Below are positions 8,606 through 16,106 of a stretch of 58,429 nucleotides of DNA, piece by piece. Each line of letters starts with the position of its first letter. Within the stretch, counting starts at the first letter, position 1. Position numbers and translations under genes: made by a program. The stretch lies in the NCBI GenBank assembly GCA_018813065.1, contig JAHJCH010000178.1, positions 1-58,429 on the forward strand. The letters are read 5' to 3'. The notes below the pieces were generated by a model that saw only the letters and a list, made by a program, of their open reading frames with translations, searched no databases and was not told the DNA's origin. This DNA comes from Myxococcota bacterium (GTDB lineage Bacteria > Myxococcota_A > Bradymonadia > UBA7976 > UBA1532).

Positions 8606-9725
8606 TCATTCCCCCGCGTGGAGCAGCAGGAAGGCCTCGATAAAGCCCCCCAGATCGCCGTCGAGCACGCCCTTGGTGTTGCTGTCCTCGTAGCCCGTCC
8701 GCAGATCCTTGACCATCTGATAGGGCTGCAAGACATAGCTGCGGATCTGGCTGCCAAAGTCGATCTTGGCCTTGCCCGCGTAGAGGGCGTCGCGCTCCTC
8801 GGTGCGCTTCTCCATCTCCAGCTCAAAGAGCTTGGCCTTGAGCAGCTTCATCGCCGTCGCCCGGTTCTTGTGCTGGCTGCGCTCGGCCTGGCAGGCCACC
8901 ACCAGCCCCGTGGGCTTGTGGGTCAGCCGCACCGCGCTGTCGGTCTTGTTGACGTGCTGGCCGCCCGCGCCGCTGGAGCGGTAGGTGTCCACCCGCAGAT
9001 CGCCTTCGTTGATCTCGACGTCGATGTCATCCTCGATCTCGGGCAGGACGCTGACGCTGGCGAAGCTGGTGTGGCGGCGCTTTTGGCTGTCAAAGGGTGA
9101 GATGCGCACCAGCCGATGCACGCCATTCTCGGACTTGAGGTAGCCAAAAGCGTACTCCCCCTGCACGCGGAAGGTGACGCTCTTGACGCCCGCCTCCTCG
9201 CCCGCGAGGTAGTCGGTGATCTCGGCCTTGAAGCCCTTGCGCTCGCAGTAGCGCAGCAGCATCCGCAGAAGCATGCTGCACCAGTCCTGGCTCTCTGTGC
9301 CGCCCGCCCCGGCGTTGACGCTGACGAAGCAGGCGGCGTGATCATGGGCGCCGCTGAGCATCCGCTCCAGCTCCATCTGGGCTAAGCGCCCCTCCACCGC
9401 CTCAAGCACCTCATCGGCCTCGATCAGGCTGTCCTCATCGCCCTCTTCGTCGCCCATCTCCACGAGCATCTCAACCTCGTCGAGCTGCGTGGTCAGGCCG
9501 TCGAGCTTGTCGAGGGTGTCCTTGATCTGGGTGCGCTCCTTGAGCAGCACCTGGGCGGCGGCTTGATCCCCCCAAAACTCGGGCTGGCCGCTGAGGTGGT
9601 CTAGCTCCGCGAGGCGCTCACGCTTTGGCGCGGCGTCAAAGATACCTCCCGAGCTGGAGCAGGCGCTCACGGAGGGCGTTGAGGCGGCCCGTCAGCTCGG
9701 CGGGCCTCGGCGTTTCGCTCGCCAT
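8606..9725 (-). CDS. prfB: Peptide chain release factor 2, expressed by +1 programmed frameshift
   Basis: RF2 releases finished peptides at UGA and UAA stops. The gene starts at the ATG at 9725-9723 (AAAGGAG just upstream), reads 29 codons (MASETPRPAELTGRLNALRE...LGRYL), meets an in-frame TGA at 9638-9636, and continues in the +1 frame as DAAPKRERLAEL to the stop at 8606. The product is about 372 aa, normal for RF2. Key motifs are the stop-reading SPF in RISPFDSQKRRHTSF and the catalytic GGQ in SSGAGGQHVNKTDSAVRLTH. An open frame starting around 9670 has a false N-terminus, because it ignores the shift. It is the first gene of a minus-strand set with the 193-aa and PRTase proteins. Confidence 0.96.
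9635..9650 (-). promoter_or_regulatory. prfB: prfB +1 recoding site
   Basis: On the minus strand the sequence is GGGAGGTATCTTTGAC: a Shine-Dalgarno-like GGGAGG, a 3-base spacer TAT, the slippery CTT, the in-frame stop TGA and a following C. This matches the E. coli RF2 site (AGGGGGTATCTTTGAC) in every functional element. When RF2 is scarce the ribosome pauses at TGA and slips from CTT to TTT, so the protein controls its own synthesis. The mechanism is established for the family; its operation here is inferred from the match. Confidence 0.95.
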
Positions 9726-9792
9726 GTGATCTCCTTTGATTTTCTTACTTGATCAACCTCGTGCGGCGCGGGGCCGCAGGGGGGCGGCGCGC

Positions 9793-9821
9793 AGTGTAGG
9801 GGCTGGCTGTGGGGCTGTAAA
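9793..9821 (-). promoter_or_regulatory. Candidate sigma-70 promoter for prfB
   Basis: Reading the minus strand, TTTACA (9821-9816) and TACACT (9798-9793) are separated by exactly 17 bases, five and four matches to the -35 and -10 consensus. The start of transcription would fall near 9786, about 60 bases before the prfB ATG. It lies in the gap between prfB and the lipoyl-like gene, the expected place. It is a sequence match only. Confidence 0.4.
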
Positions 9822-9841
9822 CCTCGGCGCATTCGCCGCGA

Positions 9842-10267
9842 TCAGACGAGCGTCTCGCCGCGGATCTCCAAGAGGGGCTGATCGGGCTCCACCCAGTCCC
9901 CCGGCGCGACGAAGCGGGCGCCGACGAAGCCAGAGGTGCCCGCGCGGTGAGGGCGCACGCCGCCCTCATGGCCCAAGAGCGCCACCATGGTGGTCAAGCC
10001 CACCGGCCCCAAGGTGGCGATCCAGCGCACACGCCCCGCGCAGTCGGCCAGGATCAGCCGCCGGATGCCCACCAAGGCGGTGAACTGAGGCGCCACCGCC
10101 TGCCCCAGCCGCTGCACCTCCACGGCCCCGTCGATCGGCGCGCTGATCTCCTCGACGGGGCCGCCCTCGGGGTACACGCGGGCGAGCAGGGCGCCTCGAC
10201 GGACCACCGCGCCGAGGCGCACGAGGTGCTCTACGCGCCCCCCCGCCGCCGTGGTGATGTGGATCAA
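9842..10267 (-). CDS. Biotin/lipoyl-like domain protein (141 aa)
   Basis: The first half (residues about 8-65) has the pattern of a lipoyl-like or hybrid barrel: GGRVEHLVRLGAVVRRGALLARVYPEGGPVEEISAPIDGAVEVQ. This resembles the C-terminal part of succinylglutamate desuccinylase/aspartoacylase-type proteins. The last 35 residues repeat a half-barrel (SGFVGARFVAPGDWVEPDQPLLEIRG). No lysine stands at the usual modification turn, so it is probably not biotinylated or lipoylated. The start is a TTG whose TTGA overlaps the stop of the upstream lipoprotein gene (10264-10267), indicating translational coupling. No signal peptide is seen. It may be a binding or adaptor domain; the role is unknown. Confidence 0.6.
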   Translation of the reverse strand: MIHITTAAGGRVEHLVRLGAVVRRGALLARVYPEGGPVEEISAPIDGAVEVQRLGQAVAPQFTALVGIRRLILADCAGRVRWIATLGPVGLTTMVALLGHEGGVRPHRAGTSGFVGARFVAPGDWVEPDQPLLEIRGETLV

Positions 10268-12762
10268 GGGCAGCCCGCCTTGATCGCCGCGCGGTACGCC
10301 CGATCCGTCGCCAACATCTGGCTGACACAGCCGCCGCCACGCCCGCAGACCGTGAGCCGCAGGAGCGCGCGCTGCGGCGGAGACTCGGGATCAAGCGGGC
10401 TGGCGTCAAAGGCCGCCCGCAGCGCCACACGATCTTCAACCCCCGCCCCCGCCAGCCCCGTGGCCCGCCGGTGATGCTCCAGGTGCGTCAGCGTAAAGGG
10501 GATCTCCACCGGCGCGCGCGTGCCCTTGACCACCCCCTTGAGCTGGAGCGGCGCGCCGTCCTCGATGATCACCTCGGGGCTCGGCCAGCTGAGGCGGGCC
10601 GTGGCCGTGACGTCCGCCCCCGCCTTGAGGCTTTGGCCGTCAAGCAGCTCAAGGGTCACCGAGGCCAACCCCAGCGGATCGGCGGCGTCGAGGCGCACAC
10701 GCGCCATCTCCTCGGTCGCGCAGATCAGCTCGGCGGGGGCGCGCAGCGTAGGCTCGCTGGCCCCCGTGGCGATGGCCCAGCGCTGGATCAGCGGCCGCGA
10801 GGCGGCCTCGCCCTCATCGCCCTCTGGATCTCGGATCAGCGCGGCGGGGATCAGCGCGGCAGGCCCCGTGGGGATGGGCAACGCGCAGCGCCACGCGCGG
10901 ATCGCCTCGCCCTCTTGGTATTGGCAGGGCGCGCCCTCGGCGAAGCGGGCGGCCTTGGCGTCCCACTCAACCCAGGCCTCGCCCCAGCCCACCTTGAGAT
11001 GCTCAGGCGGCCAGCCTTTGGAGGACTCCTCCAAGCTCAAGCGCGCGATCCCCTCCTCAACGCGCCACGCGATCTTCGGCTCCACCGGCGCGGGGCGTGG
11101 CTGGACCTGCCGGGCCACCGGGCGAAAGCGCAGCGCCTCCCCCTCCCAGCGCAGGAGCGGCGGGCGCAGCCCCGCCATGCTGGCCTCAGGCGCGTCGATG
11201 AGGGACATCAGGGTGGGGGCCAGATCCACCCACTCCACGTCGGTCATGCGCAGCTCCGCGATGTCCACCTCCTTGAGCTGGCGGCTGGCGAGGAGGAAGC
11301 CTGCGCGCATCTCGGCGTCGCTGAGGCCACCCCAGCGCGCGCGCGGCGGGGGCGCCGTGTCTGGGCTAAAGGCCCAAGGCGCGTCGGCGAAGAGGATCGC
11401 CGTCGGCCCCCCCTCGGCGGGGAGCAGCCGCTTGAGCTTGCGGTTGAGGCGCTCTCGACGATTGACGGTGAGCGCCGCGCTGAAGCTCGGCTTGAGCGCC
11501 AACGCCCCCCCCCGCGTGACCACCGCCGCCAGCCAAGGCGCCCCTTGGATCGCCTCGGCGAGCGCGGCCTCTAAGCAGGCCCCCGCCGCGTCAGCCTTGA
11601 GCCCCAACGGCGGCTCGGTGAGGTAGAGCAGGGCAAATCCGCTGTTAAGCCGCGCCCTTAGCCGACCCGTGGTGGCGGCGGCCCGCAGCGTCGCCGCGCA
11701 GCCCTCGGCGCTGGCAGGGGCGCTGGCAGGGGCGCTGGCAGGGGCGCTGGCCGGGGGGGGCGCGGGCGCCAGCGCCTCAAGCAGATCCGCCTCGGTTAAG
11801 CGGCGCGCCGAAGCGCCGAGGTTGAGCACGCCCCCTTGGCTGACGAGCAGGAAGCTCATGCGCTCAAAGTCATCGGGGTGGGCGCGCTGGTAGCGGCTCA
11901 GCGCGCGCCAGAGGTGGGCGTCGATCTCCGTTAAGAGCCGCGCCTGGAGGGCCAAGAGATCCGCAGGGCGATCTTCGCAGACGGCGCGGGTCTGGCGGGC
12001 GCTCTCGACGAAGATCTGGCGAAAGTAGAGGGTGAGCAGATCCGGCGGCGGGCCGGCGCTGAGCTGGGCCATCGCCGCCTCGCGGGTGCTGCGGTCGTAG
12101 ATGGGCGCCGCCGCGCTGGCGACGGCGTGGGGGAGGTAGGTGGTGGTGGCCGTCTCCGGGTCCTCGGGGATGTACCACCGCGCGCCCGCCGCGAGGGGGT
12201 GGGCGATGACGGTCAAGGCGTGGGTGGCGCTGAGGCGGCTGTAGAGCGTCGGCGCGCCCAGGCGCTGGGCGAGGAGCACCTCATGGGGGCCAACCACAGT
12301 GAAGCTCGGCCCGTATTGAAGCCGCGCCGCCCCCGCCGCGCGCCTCAGATCGATGAGATCAGGCGGCCCCTCGCTGGCGCGATGCTCAAAGACCTCGCCG
12401 TAGAGCTGGTGCTCATCGACAAAGGCGCCGGTGATCAGCGTCGCCGCCGCGCTGATCCCCCCCGAGGGCGCGCTCAGCTCGACCCGCTGGCTGCGGGCGA
12501 AGTGGAAGCCCTCGGCCTTGAGCAGCGCCAAGCCCGAGGGCCAGTCCGGCTCATAGTCAGCGGCGGACAGCGCGTCGAGGTAGCGATCCAAGGCGTCGGC
12601 GCGCAGGCCGTCGAGGATGATCAGCGTCGCGCGGTGGCCCCCCTCTCGCGGCGGCGGGGCCGCCTCCGTCAGCGTGGGGCGCGGCTGATAGCGTGGCCCA
12701 CCGCAGCCCAAGGCGCTCAGCAGGGCGAGGCCCATCAGCGCCCTGGCGGCGCGTAGTCCCAT
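10264..12762 (-). CDS. Alkaline-phosphatase-fold lipoprotein with degenerate active site (832 aa)
   Basis: The chosen start MGLRAARALMGLALLSALGCGG gives a lipoprotein signal with lipobox LSALGC; an upstream ATG at 12843 would add 27 residues of unlikely sequence. The mature N-terminus has a Pro-rich tether, then RATLIILDGLRADALDRYLDAL, which matches the first metal-binding strand of the type I phosphodiesterase/sulfatase superfamily. The segment that normally carries the nucleophile (APSGGISAAATLITG) keeps the TG turn but has Gly at the Thr/Cys position. The usual D-H-G strand reads LLVSQGGVLNLG. Catalysis is therefore doubtful. A PASA repeat lies at about 11707-11755, and a beta-rich C-terminal region follows (about residue 540 on). 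It is coupled to the lipoyl-like protein downstream. It should sit in the envelope, facing the periplasm or exterior. Confidence 0.7.
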   Translation of the reverse strand: MGLRAARALMGLALLSALGCGGPRYQPRPTLTEAAPPPREGGHRATLIILDGLRADALDRYLDALSAADYEPDWPSGLALLKAEGFHFARSQRVELSAPSGGISAAATLITGAFVDEHQLYGEVFEHRASEGPPDLIDLRRAAGAARLQYGPSFTVVGPHEVLLAQRLGAPTLYSRLSATHALTVIAHPLAAGARWYIPEDPETATTTYLPHAVASAAAPIYDRSTREAAMAQLSAGPPPDLLTLYFRQIFVESARQTRAVCEDRPADLLALQARLLTEIDAHLWRALSRYQRAHPDDFERMSFLLVSQGGVLNLGASARRLTEADLLEALAPAPPPASAPASAPASAPASAEGCAATLRAAATTGRLRARLNSGFALLYLTEPPLGLKADAAGACLEAALAEAIQGAPWLAAVVTRGGALALKPSFSAALTVNRRERLNRKLKRLLPAEGGPTAILFADAPWAFSPDTAPPPRARWGGLSDAEMRAGFLLASRQLKEVDIAELRMTDVEWVDLAPTLMSLIDAPEASMAGLRPPLLRWEGEALRFRPVARQVQPRPAPVEPKIAWRVEEGIARLSLEESSKGWPPEHLKVGWGEAWVEWDAKAARFAEGAPCQYQEGEAIRAWRCALPIPTGPAALIPAALIRDPEGDEGEAASRPLIQRWAIATGASEPTLRAPAELICATEEMARVRLDAADPLGLASVTLELLDGQSLKAGADVTATARLSWPSPEVIIEDGAPLQLKGVVKGTRAPVEIPFTLTHLEHHRRATGLAGAGVEDRVALRAAFDASPLDPESPPQRALLRLTVCGRGGGCVSQMLATDRAYRAAIKAGCP

Positions 12763-12873
12763 TAAGCGGCTCAAAAGGCACCCCCCCGGCGCTCCGTTCA
12801 CGGCTGTTCTATCTCGCCGTGGGCCTGCATTCAATGAGGGCAAACGCAGGCGCGGCTTGTTATCCTCTCAGCC

Positions 12874-13050
12874 ATGTCGAGCACACCCCCCCGCCCTATG
12901 CCCCCTCAGCTCAAGCCCGACGCGCTGGATGAGGCCGCCCGCCGCGCCGCCCATCGCCCGCCGCTGATCTCCGATGAGGCCCTCAGCGCGCTCTTGGAGG
13001 CGCAGACGACGCCGCCGCCCGTAGACGACGGAGCCCCGCCCGATGCCTGA
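12874..13050 (+). CDS. 58-aa protein with a FliM/FliN-like N-terminal motif
   Basis: A short frame starting MSSTPPRPMPPQLKPDALDE and ending GAPPDA overlaps the FliN start by 8 bases (13043-13050), which supports it being real and translationally coupled. Residues 32-42 read LISDEALSALL, similar to the ILSQEELDALL at the start of the FliN that follows and to the EIDALL motif of FliM that contacts CheY-P. The flanks are Pro/Ala-rich and disordered. No Shine-Dalgarno is obvious, and a second ATG at 12898 is possible. It may be a small adaptor of the same complex as the FliN-like protein. Function is inferred only from motif and position. Confidence 0.5.
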   Translation: MSSTPPRPMPPQLKPDALDEAARRAAHRPPLISDEALSALLEAQTTPPPVDDGAPPDA

Positions 13051-13459
13051 TATCCTCAGCCAAGAGGAGCTTGACGCCCTCCTCAGCAACCTCGACAGCG
13101 ATGACGAGGAGGAGGATGAGGCGCCCTATATCCCCCCCGATCCCAGCCCACCCCGCCCCGAGCGCCCCGTCGCCGCGCCGCCGCCCGGCGCGCCGCCCTC
13201 GGGCGATAACCTGGAGCTGATCTTAAACCTCCCCCTGGTCGTCTCCGTGGAGCTGGGGCGCACGCGGATGAGCATCCTGGAGATGCTCCAGCTCGGGCAG
13301 GGCTCGATCATCGAGCTTAACCGCTTGTCCAGCGATCTCATCGAGCTGACCATCAATGGCCGCCGCGTGGCCCGAGGCGAGGCCGTGGTGGTCAATGAGA
13401 ACTTTGGCTTTCGCGCCGTCGAGGTGGACTCCCTCAAGGAGCGCATCCAGAAGCTGTAG
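13043..13459 (+). CDS. fliN: FliN-type flagellar/secretion switch protein (138 aa), orphan
   Basis: FliN forms the C-ring base of the flagellar switch, with homologues in type III secretion sorting platforms. The C-terminal SpoA domain is clear (about residues 57-138): ILNLPLVVSVELGRTRMSILEMLQLGQGSIIELNRLSSDLIELTINGRRVARGEAVVVNENFGFRAVEV, close to family consensus. The N-terminus MPDILSQEELDALLSNLDSDDEEEDE carries a motif usual in FliM, then an acidic and Pro-rich linker. No other flagellar or T3SS gene lies nearby; its partners are the 58-aa protein before it and the lytic transglycosylase after it. I am confident of the domain and less sure it serves a flagellum. Confidence 0.88.
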   Translation: MPDILSQEELDALLSNLDSDDEEEDEAPYIPPDPSPPRPERPVAAPPPGAPPSGDNLELILNLPLVVSVELGRTRMSILEMLQLGQGSIIELNRLSSDLIELTINGRRVARGEAVVVNENFGFRAVEVDSLKERIQKL

Positions 13460-13531
13460 CCGCGCCAACCACAGTTGACTACATATCCCACCCCCGATAG
13501 GCTGGACGCGCTTTATCTCAGGAGGTGCGCT

Positions 13532-14815
13532 ATGCGATCGGGTCTCTGTCTCCTCATCATGACGCTCCTTGGGGCTCATCAAGCGGTGGCCTCCCCGGAG
13601 GGCGGCGAGGCGGCGGGGCGGATCGCTGAGTTGGAGACGCAGGTGGCGCTCTTGGAGGCCCAGCTGGCGCTGCGGCCCCTCGATATCAGCGCCTATGAGC
13701 TGCCCCAGGAGGTCACCTTCTGCGGGCAGCGCGTCAATATGGCCGATCCGTCCATCCACGAGCGGATGGAGAAGGAGTTCTACATCGCGCTGGGCGATCG
13801 CGCCCAGGTGGTGCTGTGGATGAAGCGCGCGCGGCGGGTCTTTCCGGTCATCGAGGAGGCGCTTGAGCGCCAAGGCGCCTGCCCGGATCTAAAGTACCTG
13901 GCGGTGGTGGAGAGCGGGCTGAGGCCAGCGGTGACGAGCCGCGCGGCGGCCCGCGGGCTGTGGCAGTTCTTGGCGGGCACGGGGCGCCAATATGGACTTC
14001 AGGTGGACAAGGGCTGGGATGAGCGGGCGGATTACAGCAAGGCCAGCGAGGCGGGGATCGCCTACCTGATGGCGCTGCATAAGCGGTTTGAGAGCTGGCC
14101 GCTGGCGATGGCGGGCTATAACACCGGCCCCAACCGCTTGGCGCGGGCCATGGCGGCTCAAGGGCAGACGGACTTCTGGGCGTTGGATCTCTACACCGAG
14201 GCCGAGCGCTATGTGCCGCGCATCATCGCCGTCAAGTCGATCCTCTCCAACCTGGGTGACTATGGCTTTCACATCACCCGCAAGGACGGCTGGGCGCCCT
14301 TGGCGCGGGATGAGCTTGAGGTGAGCCTCCCCGAGGGCGACGCGGTGACGATCCCCGAGCTGGGCTTGGCGCTCAAGGCCTCGCTGCGCGCGCTGCGTCT
14401 CCTCAACCCCGAGCTGACGGGCGACGCGCTGCCGCAGGGGCGGCGCTTTACGCTCAAGGTGCCCAAGGGTCAACGCGAGGCGGCGCGCCGCTGGCTGGAG
14501 AAGCAGATCCTGGCCAACCGGGCCAAGGCCAAGGCGCGCGCGGAGGCCAAGGTGTTGGCTGAGCGGGCGGCTGCGGCGCGCCGCGCCCGTGAGGCCAAGG
14601 CGGCTCAAGCGCAGGCCGCCGCCAAGAAGCGCTCGACGTCAAAGAAACGCGTTGGCAAGCGCGCGCCGATCAAGCATAAAGTGCGCGCGGGTGAGAGCCT
14701 GTGGTCCATCGCGCAGCGCTATGGGGTGGAGGTCGCGCAGCTGCGCAGCTGGAACAAGCTCAGCCGGGAGGATGTCCTGCGCGTCGGCCAGCGCTTGATT
14801 GTTCGTCGCGGGTGA
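13532..14815 (+). CDS. MltD-like lytic murein transglycosylase with LysM domain (427 aa)
   Basis: It cleaves the glycan backbone of peptidoglycan in the periplasm. The start at ATG 13532 has an AGGAGG 7 bases before it and gives a signal peptide (MRSGLCLLIMTLLGAHQAVA). A coiled segment (RIAELETQVALLEAQLAL) follows. The SLT domain (about residues 90-240) has the catalytic Glu in LKYLAVVESGLRPAVTSRAAARGLWQF, then GLWQFLAGTGRQYGL and MAGYNTGPNRLARA, all MltD-type. A LysM-like region, an Ala/Lys/Arg-rich linker, and a C-terminal LysM (HKVRAGESLWSIAQRYGVEVAQLRSWNKL) complete it. It lies 72 bases after the fliN stop and could make a gap for an envelope-spanning machine, but that link is inference. 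Confidence 0.92.
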   Translation: MRSGLCLLIMTLLGAHQAVASPEGGEAAGRIAELETQVALLEAQLALRPLDISAYELPQEVTFCGQRVNMADPSIHERMEKEFYIALGDRAQVVLWMKRARRVFPVIEEALERQGACPDLKYLAVVESGLRPAVTSRAAARGLWQFLAGTGRQYGLQVDKGWDERADYSKASEAGIAYLMALHKRFESWPLAMAGYNTGPNRLARAMAAQGQTDFWALDLYTEAERYVPRIIAVKSILSNLGDYGFHITRKDGWAPLARDELEVSLPEGDAVTIPELGLALKASLRALRLLNPELTGDALPQGRRFTLKVPKGQREAARRWLEKQILANRAKAKARAEAKVLAERAAAARRAREAKAAQAQAAAKKRSTSKKRVGKRAPIKHKVRAGESLWSIAQRYGVEVAQLRSWNKLSREDVLRVGQRLIVRRG

Positions 14816-14873
14816 TTTGACCGCGACGGGGCCTCTCCCTCATCACACCCTGACCGGCCTGTGGAGGTGAGCC

Positions 14874-15272
14874 TTGAGCGAGAAGAAGTCCATACGCGTC
14901 GTCGCCGCTGAGATTGAGCAGGGGGGGCGGTTCCTCATCACCCAGCGCCGCCCCACCGCGATCTTGCCGCTGCTGTGGGAGTTCCCCAGCGGCCGCGTAG
15001 AGGAGGGGGAGAGCGATGAGGAGGCCCTCGCCCGCGAGCTGTTTGAGCGGATGGGCGTCGAGGTCGAGATCGGCAAGCTCTCGATGTTCATCAAGCACGA
15101 GTACGAGGACTACTGCCTCGACTTCTGCGTCTATCGCTGTGAGCTGCGCTCAGAGACGATCCTCAAAAAGCACATCAACGACTTCCGCTGGGTGCGCCCG
15201 CATGAGATGGAGCACTATGAGTTCCCGCCAGCGGACTTTCAGACCATCACCCGCCTGCTCGATGAGCGCTGA
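14874..15272 (+). CDS. Nudix hydrolase of the MutT/CTP-pyrophosphatase type (132 aa)
   Basis: Cytosolic Nudix proteins hydrolyse nucleoside diphosphates linked to another group. Start is TTG at 14874 with GGAGG about 8 bases upstream; the protein begins MSEKKSIRVVAAEIEQGGRFLITQRR. The Nudix box reads GRVEEGESDEEALARELFERMGV: it keeps Gly, the first Glu and the RE pair, but the second Glu of the EE pair is Arg. That Glu is a metal ligand in MutT, so activity or substrate may be altered. The length is typical. It converges on the HEAT-repeat gene, ending one base before it. Substrate cannot be told. Confidence 0.88.
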   Translation: MSEKKSIRVVAAEIEQGGRFLITQRRPTAILPLLWEFPSGRVEEGESDEEALARELFERMGVEVEIGKLSMFIKHEYEDYCLDFCVYRCELRSETILKKHINDFRWVRPHEMEHYEFPPADFQTITRLLDER

Positions 15273-16013
15273 TCAGCGCCGCGCCAGCCGCCCAGCTTCA
15301 TCCACGCGATAATCCTCCGACAGCGCGTCCTTGAGCTGGGGGTAGCCGCTGACGTCCGCCTTGAGGGCGATGAGCACCTCACAGGCGCGGCGCAGGAGCC
15401 GCCCGCTGGCCTCGGGATCATCAATGACCCCCACCAAGCCCGCCACGGTCTGCGCGTATTGGGGGTGCGCCTCGTCCTTGACCCGCCGCTCCAAAAGCTC
15501 CATCACCTTGACGCGCACGTCATCGTCATGATCGGCGGTGTAGGGCAGGACCGTGGGGACGACGCGCTCATCGGGGTAGTCCGCCAGGGCATCGACGAGC
15601 TGGAGCCGCGCGCTGATGGTGCGGTGATCCTCGGGCGGGTAGCCGCTGAGGATCTCACAGAGGACGCCGACGAGCCGCGCCGGATCGATGAGCTTGGCCA
15701 GGACGAGGATCGCCGCCGAGATGGTCTGATCGACGCGGATAAAGCCGATGAGCGGCTCGACGGAGGCTTGGCCGAACCGCTCGACGAGGACATTGGAGAC
15801 CCAGCGCTTCTCTTGCTCGTTCTTGATGGAGTCGCGGAAGTTGACGCCCAGCCGGCGGATCAGGGCGCTGATCGCCTCGGGGCTGCCATTGGCGACAAGC
15901 TCCTCCAGCGCCTCCTGGCGCACCTGCTGTTGGTGGTGCTCATTGAGCATCCGCTTGGCGGCGCGCTCGATGGGGCCACCGCCACGGTTGGAGATAAAGT
16001 CAAAGAGGCCCAT
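15273..16013 (-). CDS. HEAT-repeat protein (246 aa)
   Basis: An all-helical cytosolic protein built of HEAT-like repeats that usually serves as a binding scaffold. Repeats are visible in QEALEELVANGSPEAISALIRRL, NVLVERFGQASVEPLIGFI, LQLVDALADYPDERVVPTVLPYTADHDDDVRVKVMELLERR and GVIDDPEASGRLLRRACEVLIAL. The typical Asp-Asp-x-Val-Arg turn is present once. The N-terminus MGLFDFISNRGGGPIERAAKRML has an amphipathic look. AAGGAGAC lies just before the ATG. It is followed by no gene on its strand and is convergent with the Nudix gene. No specific partner can be named. Confidence 0.8.
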   Translation of the reverse strand: MGLFDFISNRGGGPIERAAKRMLNEHHQQQVRQEALEELVANGSPEAISALIRRLGVNFRDSIKNEQEKRWVSNVLVERFGQASVEPLIGFIRVDQTISAAILVLAKLIDPARLVGVLCEILSGYPPEDHRTISARLQLVDALADYPDERVVPTVLPYTADHDDDVRVKVMELLERRVKDEAHPQYAQTVAGLVGVIDDPEASGRLLRRACEVLIALKADVSGYPQLKDALSEDYRVDEAGRLARR

Positions 16014-16106
16014 GGTCCGTCTCCTTCGAGATCAAGGCTGAAGAAAAATAAAGGCGGAGGAAAAATGGCGCGGAGGATAACACGCCGCCGCTTTGCGGCA
16101 TACGCC

